A stretch of 64,000 nt of DNA from Spirulina major PCC 6313. Its GTDB lineage: Bacteria; Cyanobacteriota; Cyanobacteriia; Cyanobacteriales; Spirulinaceae. The stretch is from assembly GCF_001890765.1 (NCBI RefSeq), contig NZ_KV878783.1, positions 63,028-127,027 of the forward strand, written 5' to 3'. Within the stretch, counting starts at the first letter, position 1, and each line of letters begins with the position of its first letter. The notes under the pieces were generated by a model that did no database searches, had not been told where the DNA came from, and was given only the letters and a program-made list of their open reading frames with translations. This document shows positions 28,944 through 37,212 of the stretch, one piece after another. The translations under genes were made by a program, and so were the position numbers.

Positions 28944-30242
28944 ATGACCCAAACAATCCTCAAGCACAGCGAATCCGCCACCTTCACCCACCTCAAATCC
29001 AAAGAAGGCGACTACACCTACGACCTGTTGCCGATCAATATTTGTGAAAACACCTTTGCGCCCCTCGAAGTGGCCTACGACTACGACAAGATTCGCGCCA
29101 CCGTCACCCGCGAAACCATTGCCGCTGGCCCAAACTCGATTTGGCGTTATCGGTCGTTCTTGCCCGTGGCGACGGATAACGTGATTGATGTGGGAACGGG
29201 GATGACTCCCTTGGTGAAGTCCACGCGCCTCGCTCGTCGTTTGGGTCTGAAAAATCTCTACATTAAAAATGATGCGGTGAATATGCCCACCTTGAGCTTC
29301 AAGGATCGGGTGGTGTCGGTGGCTCTGAGCCGGGCGCGGGAATTGGGATTCTCCACGGTGTCCTGTGCGAGTACGGGAAATTTGGCGAATTCGACGGCGG
29401 CGATCGCAGCCCACGCGGGTCTAGAATGTTGTGTCTTCATCCCCTCGGATCTCGAAGCTGGTAAAGTCCTCGGCACCTTGATCTACAACCCCACGGTGAT
29501 GGCAGTCAAAGGCAACTACGACCAAGTCAACCGCCTCTGTTCTGAAGTGGCCAACACCTACGGCTGGGGCTTCGTCAACATCAACCTGCGCCCCTACTAC
29601 TCCGAAGGCTCGAAAACCCTCGGTTTTGAAGTGGCTGAACAATTAGGTTGGCAACTCCCGGATCACATCGTCGCCCCGATCGCATCCGGCTCCCTTTACA
29701 CCAAAATCCGCAAAGGCTTTGAAGAGTTCGTCCAATGCGGCCTCGTGGAAGACAAGCCCGTGCGCTACAGCGGCGCTCAGGCCGAAGGCTGTTCCCCCGT
29801 GGCCCAGGCCTTCAAAAATGACCGCGACTTCATCGACCCCGTCAAGCCCAACACCGTCGCGAAATCCATTGCGATTGGTAACCCCGCCGACGGCGTGTAT
29901 GCGATCGAGCAAGCCAAGCAAACCAACGGCCACATTGAATCCGCCACCGATGCTGAAATCATCGACGGGATCAAACTTCTCGCTGAAACCGAAGGCATCT
30001 TCACGGAAACCGCAGGCGGCACGACGATCGCAGTCCTCAAAAAACTCGTTGAAGCCGGTAAAATCAGCCCTGACGAAACCACCGTCGTCTACATCACCGG
30101 CAACGGCTTGAAAACCCAAGAAGCCGTCCAAGGCTACATTTCCGAACCCCTCACCATCGAAGCCAAACTCGACAGCTTCGAGCGGGCTTGGGAACGTGCC
30201 CAAACCCTCGAACGCCTCGACTGGCAACAGGTTTTAGTCTAA
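28944..30242 (+). CDS. thrC: threonine synthase
   Basis: 432 aa from the ATG at 28944 (MTQTILKHSESATF); a TTG 24 bases upstream is rejected because the ATG is better. A PLP-dependent fold-type II enzyme: the pyridoxal lysine sits in LSFKDRVV, the phosphate-binding loop is CASTGNLANSTAA, and a later glycine-rich loop is ITGNG. It converts O-phosphohomoserine to L-threonine. Normal length for the cyanobacterial/plant type. A MoaD/ThiS-like gene follows after a hairpin repeat, an arrangement worth noting because such sulfur carriers sometimes pair with PLP enzymes. Confidence 0.96.
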   Translation: MTQTILKHSESATFTHLKSKEGDYTYDLLPINICENTFAPLEVAYDYDKIRATVTRETIAAGPNSIWRYRSFLPVATDNVIDVGTGMTPLVKSTRLARRLGLKNLYIKNDAVNMPTLSFKDRVVSVALSRARELGFSTVSCASTGNLANSTAAIAAHAGLECCVFIPSDLEAGKVLGTLIYNPTVMAVKGNYDQVNRLCSEVANTYGWGFVNINLRPYYSEGSKTLGFEVAEQLGWQLPDHIVAPIASGSLYTKIRKGFEEFVQCGLVEDKPVRYSGAQAEGCSPVAQAFKNDRDFIDPVKPNTVAKSIAIGNPADGVYAIEQAKQTNGHIESATDAEIIDGIKLLAETEGIFTETAGGTTIAVLKKLVEAGKISPDETTVVYITGNGLKTQEAVQGYISEPLTIEAKLDSFERAWERAQTLERLDWQQVLV

Positions 30243-30249
30243 GTCCCTT

Positions 30250-30328
30250 GCCCTCACCCAACCCTCTCCCACAGGGAGAGGGCTTCTGGCTCCCTTTTCC
30301 CTAGGGGAGAAGGGTTGGGGATGAGGGC
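30250..30328. terminator. large imperfect hairpin after thrC
   Basis: Outer arms GCCCTCACCCAACCCT and AGGGTTGGGGATGAGGGC pair with one 2-nt bulge. An inner hairpin CCCTCTCCC-aca-GGGAGAGGG has a 9-bp perfect stem. This CCCTCACCC...GAGAGGG palindrome type is a common dispersed bacterial intergenic repeat. It probably ends or attenuates thrC transcription. Confidence 0.6.
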
Positions 30329-30375
30329 TATTCTAGCCATTCTTTCTAGTTCTATTCTTTTGAGTTCAAGTCACC

Positions 30376-30651
30376 ATGGCGATTAAAGTTTTAGTTCCCA
30401 CTCCTCTGCAAAAATTCACCAATAATCAAGCGGTGATCGAAACCACGGGCAGCAATATCATCGAATTGATCGACCAACTTGAGGCGGCCTGTCCGGGGAT
30501 TAAAAACCGGATTTGTGATGAAACCGGGAAGCCCCGCCGCTTTCTGAATCTGTATGTCAACAGTGAAGATATTCGCTTTTTGGACAATGAAACCACGGCC
30601 CTCAACGATGGCGACGAAGTGAGCATTGTCCCCGCTGTGGCTGGGGGTTAA
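30376..30651 (+). CDS. MoaD/ThiS family ubiquitin-like sulfur carrier
   Basis: 91 aa, beta-grasp fold, ending in the diagnostic Gly-Gly ([10 protein letters not shown]). The block [20 protein letters not shown] is typical of the CysO/MoaD-like group. The C-terminal glycine is normally adenylated and thiocarboxylated by an E1-like protein and donates sulfur. The position directly after thrC is suggestive: in actinobacteria the related CysO feeds a PLP-dependent cysteine synthase. Whether it works with threonine synthase or in molybdopterin/thiamine synthesis cannot be told here. No E1-like gene is in the window. Confidence 0.9.
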   Translation: MAIKVLVPTPLQKFTNNQAVIETTGSNIIELIDQLEAACPGIKNRICDETGKPRRFLNLYVNSEDIRFLDNETTALNDGDEVSIVPAVAGG

Positions 30652-30723
30652 TCCCGGTTCTACAGGGTTTGTCACGTTTGCGAAACTGCGATCGCAGTTT
30701 CGCAGCATTCAACGGTTAATCAC

Positions 30724-30756
30724 AAAGCCCTAGTGCGATCGCATTGGGGCTTTTTC
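30724..30756 (+). terminator. rho-independent terminator with a HIP1 core
   Basis: AAAGCCC...GGGCTTT stem whose loop region is itself the palindrome TGCGATCGCA, followed by TTTTTC. It is located 73 bp after the MoaD-like gene. A terminator built around a HIP1 octamer. Confidence 0.65.
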
Positions 30757-30920
30757 TTGGGAAATGACACGGATAATCCTGGGGAGCGATCGCCCTGTTT
30801 GACCCCGACGAAGGGAGCGATCGCCCCGCCCGACGATGACCGATCAGCGATCGCCCTCCTACCATGGTTCAATGGGAAGAAAGCCCCCTCTTTTTGGCCC
30901 TCTATTCCCCCCAACGCCTC

Positions 30921-31688
30921 ATGTTAGCGAAGCGAATTTTGCCCTGTTTAGATGTCAAATCTGGCCGTGTGGTCAAAGGTGTTAACTTTGTCAATTTGCA
31001 GGATGCGGGTGATCCGGTCGAACTCGCCCAGGTCTATAACGACGCAGGAGCCGATGAACTGGTATTCCTCGACATCACCGCTACCCACGAAGACCGCGAC
31101 ATCATCTTGGATGTGGTCTATCGCACCGCCGAGCAAGTGTTTATTCCCCTCACCGTCGGCGGCGGGATTAATTCCTTAGACAAAATCAAAGAATTATTAC
31201 GAGCCGGAGCGGACAAAATTAGCATTAATTCCTCAGCGGTGCGTCATCCGGATCTAATTAAGGCAGCGAGCGATCGCTTTGGGAATCAGTGCATTGTGGT
31301 GGCGATCGATGCCAAGCGCCGCCCCGATCCGAGTAATCCCGGCTGGGATGTCTACGTGCGCGGCGGCCGCGAAAACACCGGCCTCGATGCCCTCACCTGG
31401 GCCAAAACCGTCACCGCCAACGGCGCAGGGGAAATCCTCCTCACCAGCATGGATGCTGACGGCACGCAAGCCGGGTACGACCTCGACCTCACTCGCCAAA
31501 TTGCCGATGCGGTTGATGTGCCCGTGATTGCCTCCGGTGGCGCGGGGACGACCGAGCATATTTACCAAGCCTTCACCGAAGGACGAGCCGAAGCAGCCCT
31601 TCTAGCATCTCTGTTGCATTATGGTCAATTGACCGTAACGGAAATTAAAGATTATCTTCAGCAACATCAAATCCCTGTACGCCTGTAG
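30921..31688 (+). CDS. hisF: imidazole glycerol phosphate synthase subunit HisF
   Basis: 255 aa from the ATG at 30921, which gives the canonical beginning [24 protein letters not shown] barrel with catalytic Asp in [11 protein letters not shown] and Asp in [10 protein letters not shown]; phosphate-binding loops TVGGGINS and ASGGAGT are present. With HisH it makes IGP and AICAR from PRFAR in histidine synthesis. hisH and other his genes are not in the window, normal for dispersed cyanobacterial his genes. Confidence 0.97.
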   Translation: MLAKRILPCLDVKSGRVVKGVNFVNLQDAGDPVELAQVYNDAGADELVFLDITATHEDRDIILDVVYRTAEQVFIPLTVGGGINSLDKIKELLRAGADKISINSSAVRHPDLIKAASDRFGNQCIVVAIDAKRRPDPSNPGWDVYVRGGRENTGLDALTWAKTVTANGAGEILLTSMDADGTQAGYDLDLTRQIADAVDVPVIASGGAGTTEHIYQAFTEGRAEAALLASLLHYGQLTVTEIKDYLQQHQIPVRL

Positions 31689-31774
31689 GACTGCAACCTT
31701 TCCCGGCTTAACAACGCTCAACATTCTGTAGATTTATAGATTAGAATAAGGATGGTCGTTACAAAACGTAAGAT

Positions 31775-31981
31775 ATGTTGATTCCTATTCTAATTTTTGA
31801 TGTGGCACTTGTCGCATGGTCACTCCATCTCATGCAAGAGGCTGTTCAAAAACAGGAATTTTCGTTGATGCTGGCCGGAACCTTAGTTTCCCTTTCGGCG
31901 GCGGCACTCCTCGTCGTCTATTTTCTGATGAATAACTGTTTGAGTTCCCTCAGTGGGAGTAACTATATCTCCTATTTTTAA
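31775..31981 (+). CDS. small membrane protein of unknown function
   Basis: 68 aa, two hydrophobic segments (MLIPILIFDVALVAWSLHLM and LMLAGTLVSLSAAALLVVYF) joined by the short polar turn QEAVQKQEF. No recognised motif. ATG start, but no strong ribosome binding site. It lies between hisF and a tRNA gene on the same strand. Probably a small inner or thylakoid membrane protein; could be a chance frame, though the paired helices argue for a real gene. Confidence 0.55.
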   Translation: MLIPILIFDVALVAWSLHLMQEAVQKQEFSLMLAGTLVSLSAAALLVVYFLMNNCLSSLSGSNYISYF

Positions 31982-32020
31982 GCTCCCCTCTGCCCAGTCC
32001 GATTTTTTTCGCGCCAACAC

Positions 32021-32050
32021 TTGACAACGACCAGCTTAATCAGACATAGT
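32021..32050 (+). promoter_or_regulatory. sigma-70 type promoter of tRNA-Ala
   Basis: TTGACA at 32021-32026, an 18-bp spacer and CATAGT at 32045-32050, 16 bp before the tRNA. The -35 box is perfect; the -10 matches TATAAT at four of six positions. Confidence 0.6.
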
Positions 32051-32066
32051 AAATAACGCACGATTC

Positions 32067-32139
32067 GGGGTTATAGCTCAGTTGGTAGAGCACCTGCATG
32101 GCATGCAGGGGGTCAGCGGTTCGAATCCGCTTAGCTCCA
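32067..32139 (+). tRNA. tRNA-Ala (GGC)
   Basis: 73 nt with a full cloverleaf. Acceptor GGGGTTA pairs with TAGCTCC. D arm contains AGCTCAGTTGGTAGAGC; anticodon stem CCTGC/GCAGG encloses loop ATGGCAT, anticodon GGC. The T loop is GTTCGAATC. The discriminator is A; CCA is not encoded. GGC reads the GCC and GCU alanine codons. Confidence 0.96.
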
Positions 32140-32227
32140 TAAATTAAAACCAAAATAAGCACAGCACCAAACCAAAAAATAGGATGCTCGTAGCTTGTAC
32201 TGTCAGGGCGCAGCCGTAACCCACCGA

Positions 32228-33472
32228 TTAAGGGGTGGGGCGGATCAGTCCGAAGACGGAGGTGTAGCCATGGAGGAAGGTGGTTTTGCCGACGGGGCCG
32301 ATTTCGCCGTTGCAGAAAAAGCCACCGATGGGGATCGTGCCGAAATAGCGCTGAAACAGTTGGGAATCAAAATTGGCTTGGCCGTACAGCCCTTCACCGC
32401 GACCGAGGCAGGAAAACAGGAGAGCACCAGCGGGGGCGACTTGGGGGGAGCGGGCGAGATGTTCTTGGAGGTGGCCTTCGAGGTCGTCGGCGGAGGTTTT
32501 CGCGTCGCGGAGGTGGAATTGGATGCGCTGGCCAATGCGGACGCGATCGCCGATCGCGATCGCTCCCTGTTTCGGATCAACCCCTAACAGATTGCGAATC
32601 AGAAAATCCCCCCGCCCCAACTCCCGCTTAAACACATCCCGCACCACGCCGATAAACAGGGAATTTTGGGCCAAGGTGCGATCGCTCTCTTCGAGGCTTT
32701 CGATCAAGTCTCGCAGCAAATCCAGCGGGGCGCGAATCGTGGACGCATCTTGGGTGGACAGTTGCAGGAGAATGTTGCGATCGCCCGCTTCAACGCGATA
32801 CACCTCCCCGATCGGACGGCAGCCCTGGGCCACAATCGTATCGAGGCGGATCTTGCCACTGAGGGCCACCCCCACCGTCCCTTCCCGCAGCAGCCCCAAA
32901 TCCGGCGCATGGGGCGCATCAAAAAACAACCCATTGGGAACCCCCATCATCCCCGCACTCGCCAACCCCCCCAACTTCACCGCCGCCGGATAGGCAAAAT
33001 CCAGCCCTTCGAGCACATCGGTAATATTGGCCTGCATTGGGTCCGCCAACAAAATAAAATCCGGTTGGGTCTGGGGGTCAACCCCGACGCATTCAACCCA
33101 GGCCTGGGGCGGACTGTCGGGATCGGGTAATTGGGCAGCGGGTAAATAAAACGGATGCACCGTCACCCCGGAAAAAACCCCCACACATAAACTTAAGGCC
33201 GGGTTTTGCTCCACTTCTTGGGCATGACCATCGGCATCAGTGCCAATCACGCCGCCGCCACCACAGCCAATCAGGCAGCCCATGGGCAACGCCTCCCGCA
33301 GGAGGGGGACGAGGCGGGGGTATTCGCTGGCGTAGGCAGAGGAGATAAACACGATCCCCAAGTCAGGGCTTTTTGATAATGATCCCCGCAGTTGTTCCAC
33401 CACATCCGCGATCGCACCTTCTAAAGAGGGACAGGTAGAAAACGCATTCAACCATTGAAAGGTCTCGATCAT
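32228..33472 (-). CDS. FIST domain sensory protein
   Basis: 414 aa from the ATG at 33472. FIST_N (about 25-225) has LGIVFISSAYASEY and the glycine-rich GCLIGCGGGGVIGTDADGH. FIST_C (about 240-390) ends with GALLFSCLGRGEGLYG and IPIGGFFCNGEIGPVG. FIST proteins are thought to bind small ligands such as amino acids and often accompany kinases or chemotaxis proteins. No signalling partner is adjacent here. Cytosolic, no membrane segment. Confidence 0.92.
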   Translation of the reverse strand: MIETFQWLNAFSTCPSLEGAIADVVEQLRGSLSKSPDLGIVFISSAYASEYPRLVPLLREALPMGCLIGCGGGGVIGTDADGHAQEVEQNPALSLCVGVFSGVTVHPFYLPAAQLPDPDSPPQAWVECVGVDPQTQPDFILLADPMQANITDVLEGLDFAYPAAVKLGGLASAGMMGVPNGLFFDAPHAPDLGLLREGTVGVALSGKIRLDTIVAQGCRPIGEVYRVEAGDRNILLQLSTQDASTIRAPLDLLRDLIESLEESDRTLAQNSLFIGVVRDVFKRELGRGDFLIRNLLGVDPKQGAIAIGDRVRIGQRIQFHLRDAKTSADDLEGHLQEHLARSPQVAPAGALLFSCLGRGEGLYGQANFDSQLFQRYFGTIPIGGFFCNGEIGPVGKTTFLHGYTSVFGLIRPTP

Positions 33473-33796
33473 CACGTTAGCCTCACGAACCTGAAAACAC
33501 GGACTGCCTTGGGATTAAGCACAGTAAACTGTCTCAAGTATAGAGAAGTGTTGCCAAACTCCAAAGCCTAATCCGCCCCCACCCTGACGAAATCAGCAGG
33601 CGATCGCCACATCCTTAAATAAACCGATCAACCCAGTCGCGAACCGAAAGGGATTCGCTAATATGGTCAATGAACCATAAATGACCGTTCAAAAACGCCT
33701 AATCCTAGACTCAGAACCCGGAGATGTCGCTCAGAGCGATTCTGTTTTAGATCTCCCTAGTCTTGTACGATCAGCGACAATATATTTAGAGGACTC
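33473..33796. promoter_or_regulatory. divergent intergenic region between FIST gene and cp12
   Basis: 324 bp without a coding region. It contains a GCGAA...TTCGC hairpin near 33638 and, immediately before cp12, AT-rich sequence (acaatatattt) and the ribosome binding site gagga. Promoters of both genes must lie here; no operator was identified. Confidence 0.4.
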
Positions 33797-34024
33797 ATGA
33801 GCAACAATATCGACACGAAAATTGAACAAGAGCGCGAAAACGCTCGCAATGTGTGCAGCACCGAAGGGTCAACCTCCGCTGAATGTGCTGTCGCGTGGGA
33901 CTCCGTTGAAGAGTTGCAAGCCGAAGCCGCTCATCAGCGTTCCACAAAGCCCAAAAAGAACTCCTTAGAGCAGTATTGCGATGACAATCCCGATGCCGCA
34001 GAATGCCGCATCTACGATGACTAA
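33797..34024 (+). CDS. cp12: CP12, Calvin cycle regulatory protein
   Basis: 75 aa, the normal length. Two cysteine pairs, C20/C30 and C61/C70, form the redox-switchable loops, and the core AVAWDSVEELQAEA holds the conserved AWD-VEEL motif. In the dark, oxidised CP12 binds GAPDH and phosphoribulokinase into an inactive complex; in the light thioredoxin reduces it and frees the enzymes. A strong terminator follows. Neither partner gene is in the window. Confidence 0.96.
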   Translation: MSNNIDTKIEQERENARNVCSTEGSTSAECAVAWDSVEELQAEAAHQRSTKPKKNSLEQYCDDNPDAAECRIYDD

Positions 34025-34058
34025 GCCAGCCTCACCCTGCTGGTAACCCCAGATCAAC

Positions 34059-34089
34059 GCAGCGAGTTCCCCCCTCGCTGCTATTTTTT
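34059..34089 (+). terminator. rho-independent terminator of cp12
   Basis: GCAGCGAG-ttccccc-CTCGCTGC, 8-bp GC-rich stem, followed by tattttttt. A textbook terminator 35 bp after the cp12 stop. Confidence 0.85.
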
Positions 34090-34146
34090 TGGAATCAACA
34101 CCCTCTAAAATGATGGGGCAGCAGTTGGAGCGCAACGAAATTAAGT

Positions 34147-34743
34147 ATGCAAGATGAGATTTGGCTACAGCCTTGGATCTGGCTTGATTACAAGCTGGCG
34201 GTACTCTTCACCGTGATTGTGCCCTTAGTGTTATTCATTTGGTCACTGTTGAAGCGACAAGCTGCTCTGACTCGCTTACTGGTGATCTATTGGCGCGTGG
34301 CGAGTTTGTTGATGATTACGGTGTACCTCTTGATTCCCGGTTGGCCGGTGGGGTATTTAACCGGATTTTTGGCGCGGCTTTTGATTCCGACCGCCCTATG
34401 GTTTTGGGCGGATTTAAACGAAGATATTGCCGACCAGCCCCCCAACCCCTTTAAGCTAGCCCTGACGGGATGGCGGTGGGCGGTGTCGGTCTATTGTGCG
34501 ATCGGAACCTTTGCCTCGATTCCGTTCCTCTCCTGTGCCTTTTCCCGTGCCGCCCTCAGTACTCCCTTTTGTCAGGTGTGGCGTGAACCTCCGGTGCTCT
34601 ATCGGGAATGGTTCCATGCCAACTCTCAACCGGGCTTTTTGGGGTTTCTCGGCGCGGTGGGCTTGACCATCTACGCGCTCTACTTTGGCTCGTTCATGAT
34701 TACCCGCCTCGGCAAGCGGGGCCGATCGGCAATGGAGCAATAG
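34147..34743 (+). CDS. DUF3177 family membrane protein
   Basis: 198 aa with about five hydrophobic segments (for example LAVLFTVIVPLVLFIWSLL, VASLLMITVYLLIPGW, LGFLGAVGLTIYALYFGSF). The pattern, including WFWADLNEDI and the conserved WLDYKLAVLF start, matches a cyanobacteria-specific uncharacterised family (DUF3177). No function is known. It is 63 bp upstream of lepA on the same strand and may be co-transcribed. Confidence 0.85.
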   Translation: MQDEIWLQPWIWLDYKLAVLFTVIVPLVLFIWSLLKRQAALTRLLVIYWRVASLLMITVYLLIPGWPVGYLTGFLARLLIPTALWFWADLNEDIADQPPNPFKLALTGWRWAVSVYCAIGTFASIPFLSCAFSRAALSTPFCQVWREPPVLYREWFHANSQPGFLGFLGAVGLTIYALYFGSFMITRLGKRGRSAMEQ

Positions 34744-34806
34744 TCAGAAGAGGAGACGCAGCGCGTTAAGATTAAGAGACGTTAAGCTCTACGCGCTTGC
34801 ACCACT

Positions 34807-36618
34807 ATGACCCACGTTCCCACGTCCCGCATTCGCAATTTTTCGATCATTGCCCATATTGACCATGGCAAGTCAACCCTCGCCGATCGCCTCTTGCAAG
34901 CGACGGGTACGGTTGAGCAGCGCAAAATGAAGGAACAATTCCTCGATAGTATGGACTTGGAGCGGGAACGGGGGATTACGATTAAGCTCCAGGCAGCGCG
35001 GATGAACTACACCGCCAAGGATGGCCAAGAGTATGTGTTGAACTTGATCGACACGCCGGGCCATGTGGATTTTTCCTATGAGGTGTCGCGATCGCTGATT
35101 GCCTGCGAAGGGGCGTTACTGGTGGTGGATGCCTCCCAAGGGGTCGAGGCTCAAACCCTGGCGAATGTCTACCTCGCCCTCGAAAGTGATTTAGAAATTA
35201 TTCCCGTTTTAAACAAAATTGATCTGCCGGGGGCGGAACCAGAACGGGTGCTCGAAGAAGTGGAAGAGGTGGTGGGTCTCGATTGTACGGGGGCAATTAT
35301 GGCCTCGGCGAAACAGGGGATCGGCATTGATGAAATCCTCGAATCTATTGTCCATCTTGTGCCGCCGCCTCCGGATACGGTGGATAAGCCGCTGCGGGCG
35401 TTGATTTTTGATAGTTATTATGACCCCTATCGCGGCGTGATTATCTATTTTCGGGTCATGGATGGCACAGTGAAGCAGGGCGATCGCATCCACCTGATGG
35501 CCTCCGGGAAACAATACGACATCGATGAATTGGGTGTATTGTCTCCCACCCAAGTTCCCGTGGAAGACCTCCACGCCGGAGAAGTGGGCTACATTTCCGC
35601 CGCGATCAAAGCCGTGGCTGATGCCCGCGTCGGCGACACGATTACCCTGGCCAGCGAACCCGCCGCCGAACCTCTCCCCGGTTACGCCGAAGCGAAATCC
35701 ATGGTCTTCTGTGGCCTGTTCCCCATCGACTCTGACCAATACGAAGACCTGCGCGAAGCCCTCGAACGCCTCCGCCTCAACGATGCCGCCCTGGCCTATG
35801 AGCCGGAAACCTCCAGCGCCATGGGCTTCGGCTTCCGCTGTGGCTTCCTGGGTCTGTTGCACATGGAAATTGTCCAAGAACGCCTCGAACGGGAATACAA
35901 CCTCGACCTGATCACCACGGCCCCTTCCGTGGTCTATCGCGTCACGACGATTAAAGGGGAAGTGCTCGAAATTGAAAACCCCAGCCACCTGCCGCCGCCC
36001 CAAGCCCGCGAAAAAATCGAAGAACCCTATATTCACCTCGAAGTGATTACCCCCGAAGAGTATGTGGGGACGCTGATGGACTTGTGCCAGACGCGCCGGG
36101 GTGAGTTTAAAAATATGCGCTATTTCACCAGTAAGCGCACGACGTTAATTTATGAAGTGCCCCTGGCGGAAATTGTCACGGACTTTTTTGATCAACTCAA
36201 GTCGCGATCGCGCGGTTACGCCAGCATGGAATATCATGTCATCGGCTACCGCACCAATCACCTCGTGCGCCTCGATGTGATGGTGAACGGTGATCCGGTG
36301 GATTCCCTGGCGATGATTGTCCATCGGGATAAGGCCTATGGCGTGGGGCGGCTGATGGTGGAAAAACTGAAAGAACTCATCCCCCGCCATCAATTTAAAA
36401 TCCCCTTACAAGCGGCGATTGGCTCGAAAGTCATCGCCAGCGAACATATCCCCGCCCTCCGTAAAGATGTCCTCGCCAAATGCTACGGCGGCGACATTTC
36501 CCGGAAGAAAAAGCTCCTGCAAAAGCAAGCCAAAGGGAAAAAACGGATGAAGTCTATCGGCACGGTGGATGTACCCCAAGAGGCGTTTATGGCCGTGCTC
36601 CGCATTGATAATAATTAA
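34807..36618 (+). CDS. lepA: elongation factor 4 (LepA), ribosome back-translocating GTPase
   Basis: 603 aa, normal length. G1 [15 protein letters not shown]2 RGITIK, G3 DTPGHVDF, G4 [11 protein letters not shown]-like domains II, III and V follow, then the LepA-specific C-terminal domain (about 490-603) with [20 protein letters not shown] and [16 protein letters not shown]. It remodels stalled or mistranslocated ribosomes, mainly under ionic or low-temperature stress. The ATG at 34807 gives the conserved start [20 protein letters not shown]. Confidence 0.97.
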   Translation: MTHVPTSRIRNFSIIAHIDHGKSTLADRLLQATGTVEQRKMKEQFLDSMDLERERGITIKLQAARMNYTAKDGQEYVLNLIDTPGHVDFSYEVSRSLIACEGALLVVDASQGVEAQTLANVYLALESDLEIIPVLNKIDLPGAEPERVLEEVEEVVGLDCTGAIMASAKQGIGIDEILESIVHLVPPPPDTVDKPLRALIFDSYYDPYRGVIIYFRVMDGTVKQGDRIHLMASGKQYDIDELGVLSPTQVPVEDLHAGEVGYISAAIKAVADARVGDTITLASEPAAEPLPGYAEAKSMVFCGLFPIDSDQYEDLREALERLRLNDAALAYEPETSSAMGFGFRCGFLGLLHMEIVQERLEREYNLDLITTAPSVVYRVTTIKGEVLEIENPSHLPPPQAREKIEEPYIHLEVITPEEYVGTLMDLCQTRRGEFKNMRYFTSKRTTLIYEVPLAEIVTDFFDQLKSRSRGYASMEYHVIGYRTNHLVRLDVMVNGDPVDSLAMIVHRDKAYGVGRLMVEKLKELIPRHQFKIPLQAAIGSKVIASEHIPALRKDVLAKCYGGDISRKKKLLQKQAKGKKRMKSIGTVDVPQEAFMAVLRIDNN

Positions 36619-36673
36619 TCGTGTTCTGTGTTGACTGAATTTTGAATGCGATCGCCCTCTATGTTCAACCACC

Positions 36674-37120
36674 ATGCCCACCCAAACCGCCCCCCTCCTC
36701 CATCAACAAATTCTCACCGTCCAAACCCAAGGTAAAACCCTCCACGACATCACCCGCCAAGTAGAGCAAGTTGTGGCCGATTCCGGCATTGTCACCGGCC
36801 TCTGTGTGGTCTTTGTGTGCCACACCTCCGCGAGTTTGATCATCCAAGAAAACGCCGACCCCGACGTGCTGCGCGACCTTAACCACTTTTTCGCCAAACT
36901 CGTCCCCGAAGATGGCCGCAGCTACATCCACTCCGCCGAAGGCCCCGACGATATGCCCGCCCACATCCGCTCGGCGATCACCAAAACCTCAGAAAACATC
37001 CCGATCAGCAACGGCCGCTTGGTGTTGGGAACCTGGCAAGGACTCTACCTCTGGGAACATCGGCAACGCAGCCATCGCCGCCAAATCGTGATCCACAACA
37101 GCGGCTTGGGTCGCACCTAA
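36674..37120 (+). CDS. YjbQ/UPF0047 family protein (secondary thiamine-phosphate synthase)
   Basis: 148 aa. Family motifs are complete: the beginning LTVQTQGKTLHDITRQVEQV, VFVCHTSASLIIQENADPDV, and the end GTWQGLYLWEHR. The histidine and acidic residues line a metal site in known structures. E. coli YjbQ can replace thiamine-phosphate synthase weakly, but the true role is unclear. It follows lepA after 55 bp on the same strand. Confidence 0.93.
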   Translation: MPTQTAPLLHQQILTVQTQGKTLHDITRQVEQVVADSGIVTGLCVVFVCHTSASLIIQENADPDVLRDLNHFFAKLVPEDGRSYIHSAEGPDDMPAHIRSAITKTSENIPISNGRLVLGTWQGLYLWEHRQRSHRRQIVIHNSGLGRT

Positions 37121-37212
37121 ACCATTAGGCAACCCCCTCCACGGATTCAAAAATCAATCGATCAAATCGGAACGAACGGTGCATAATCCGCTACGGTTAA
37201 CAGTGATCCGTT

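Noticed and set aside
28851-30227. Long antisense frames over thrC (28851-29414 and 29643-30227, minus)
   Set aside because: They mirror the thrC codon pattern in a GC-rich gene and encode no recognised protein.
35209-36036. 275-codon minus-strand frame inside lepA
   Set aside because: Shadow of lepA; repetitive Gly/Phe/Val composition and no family match.
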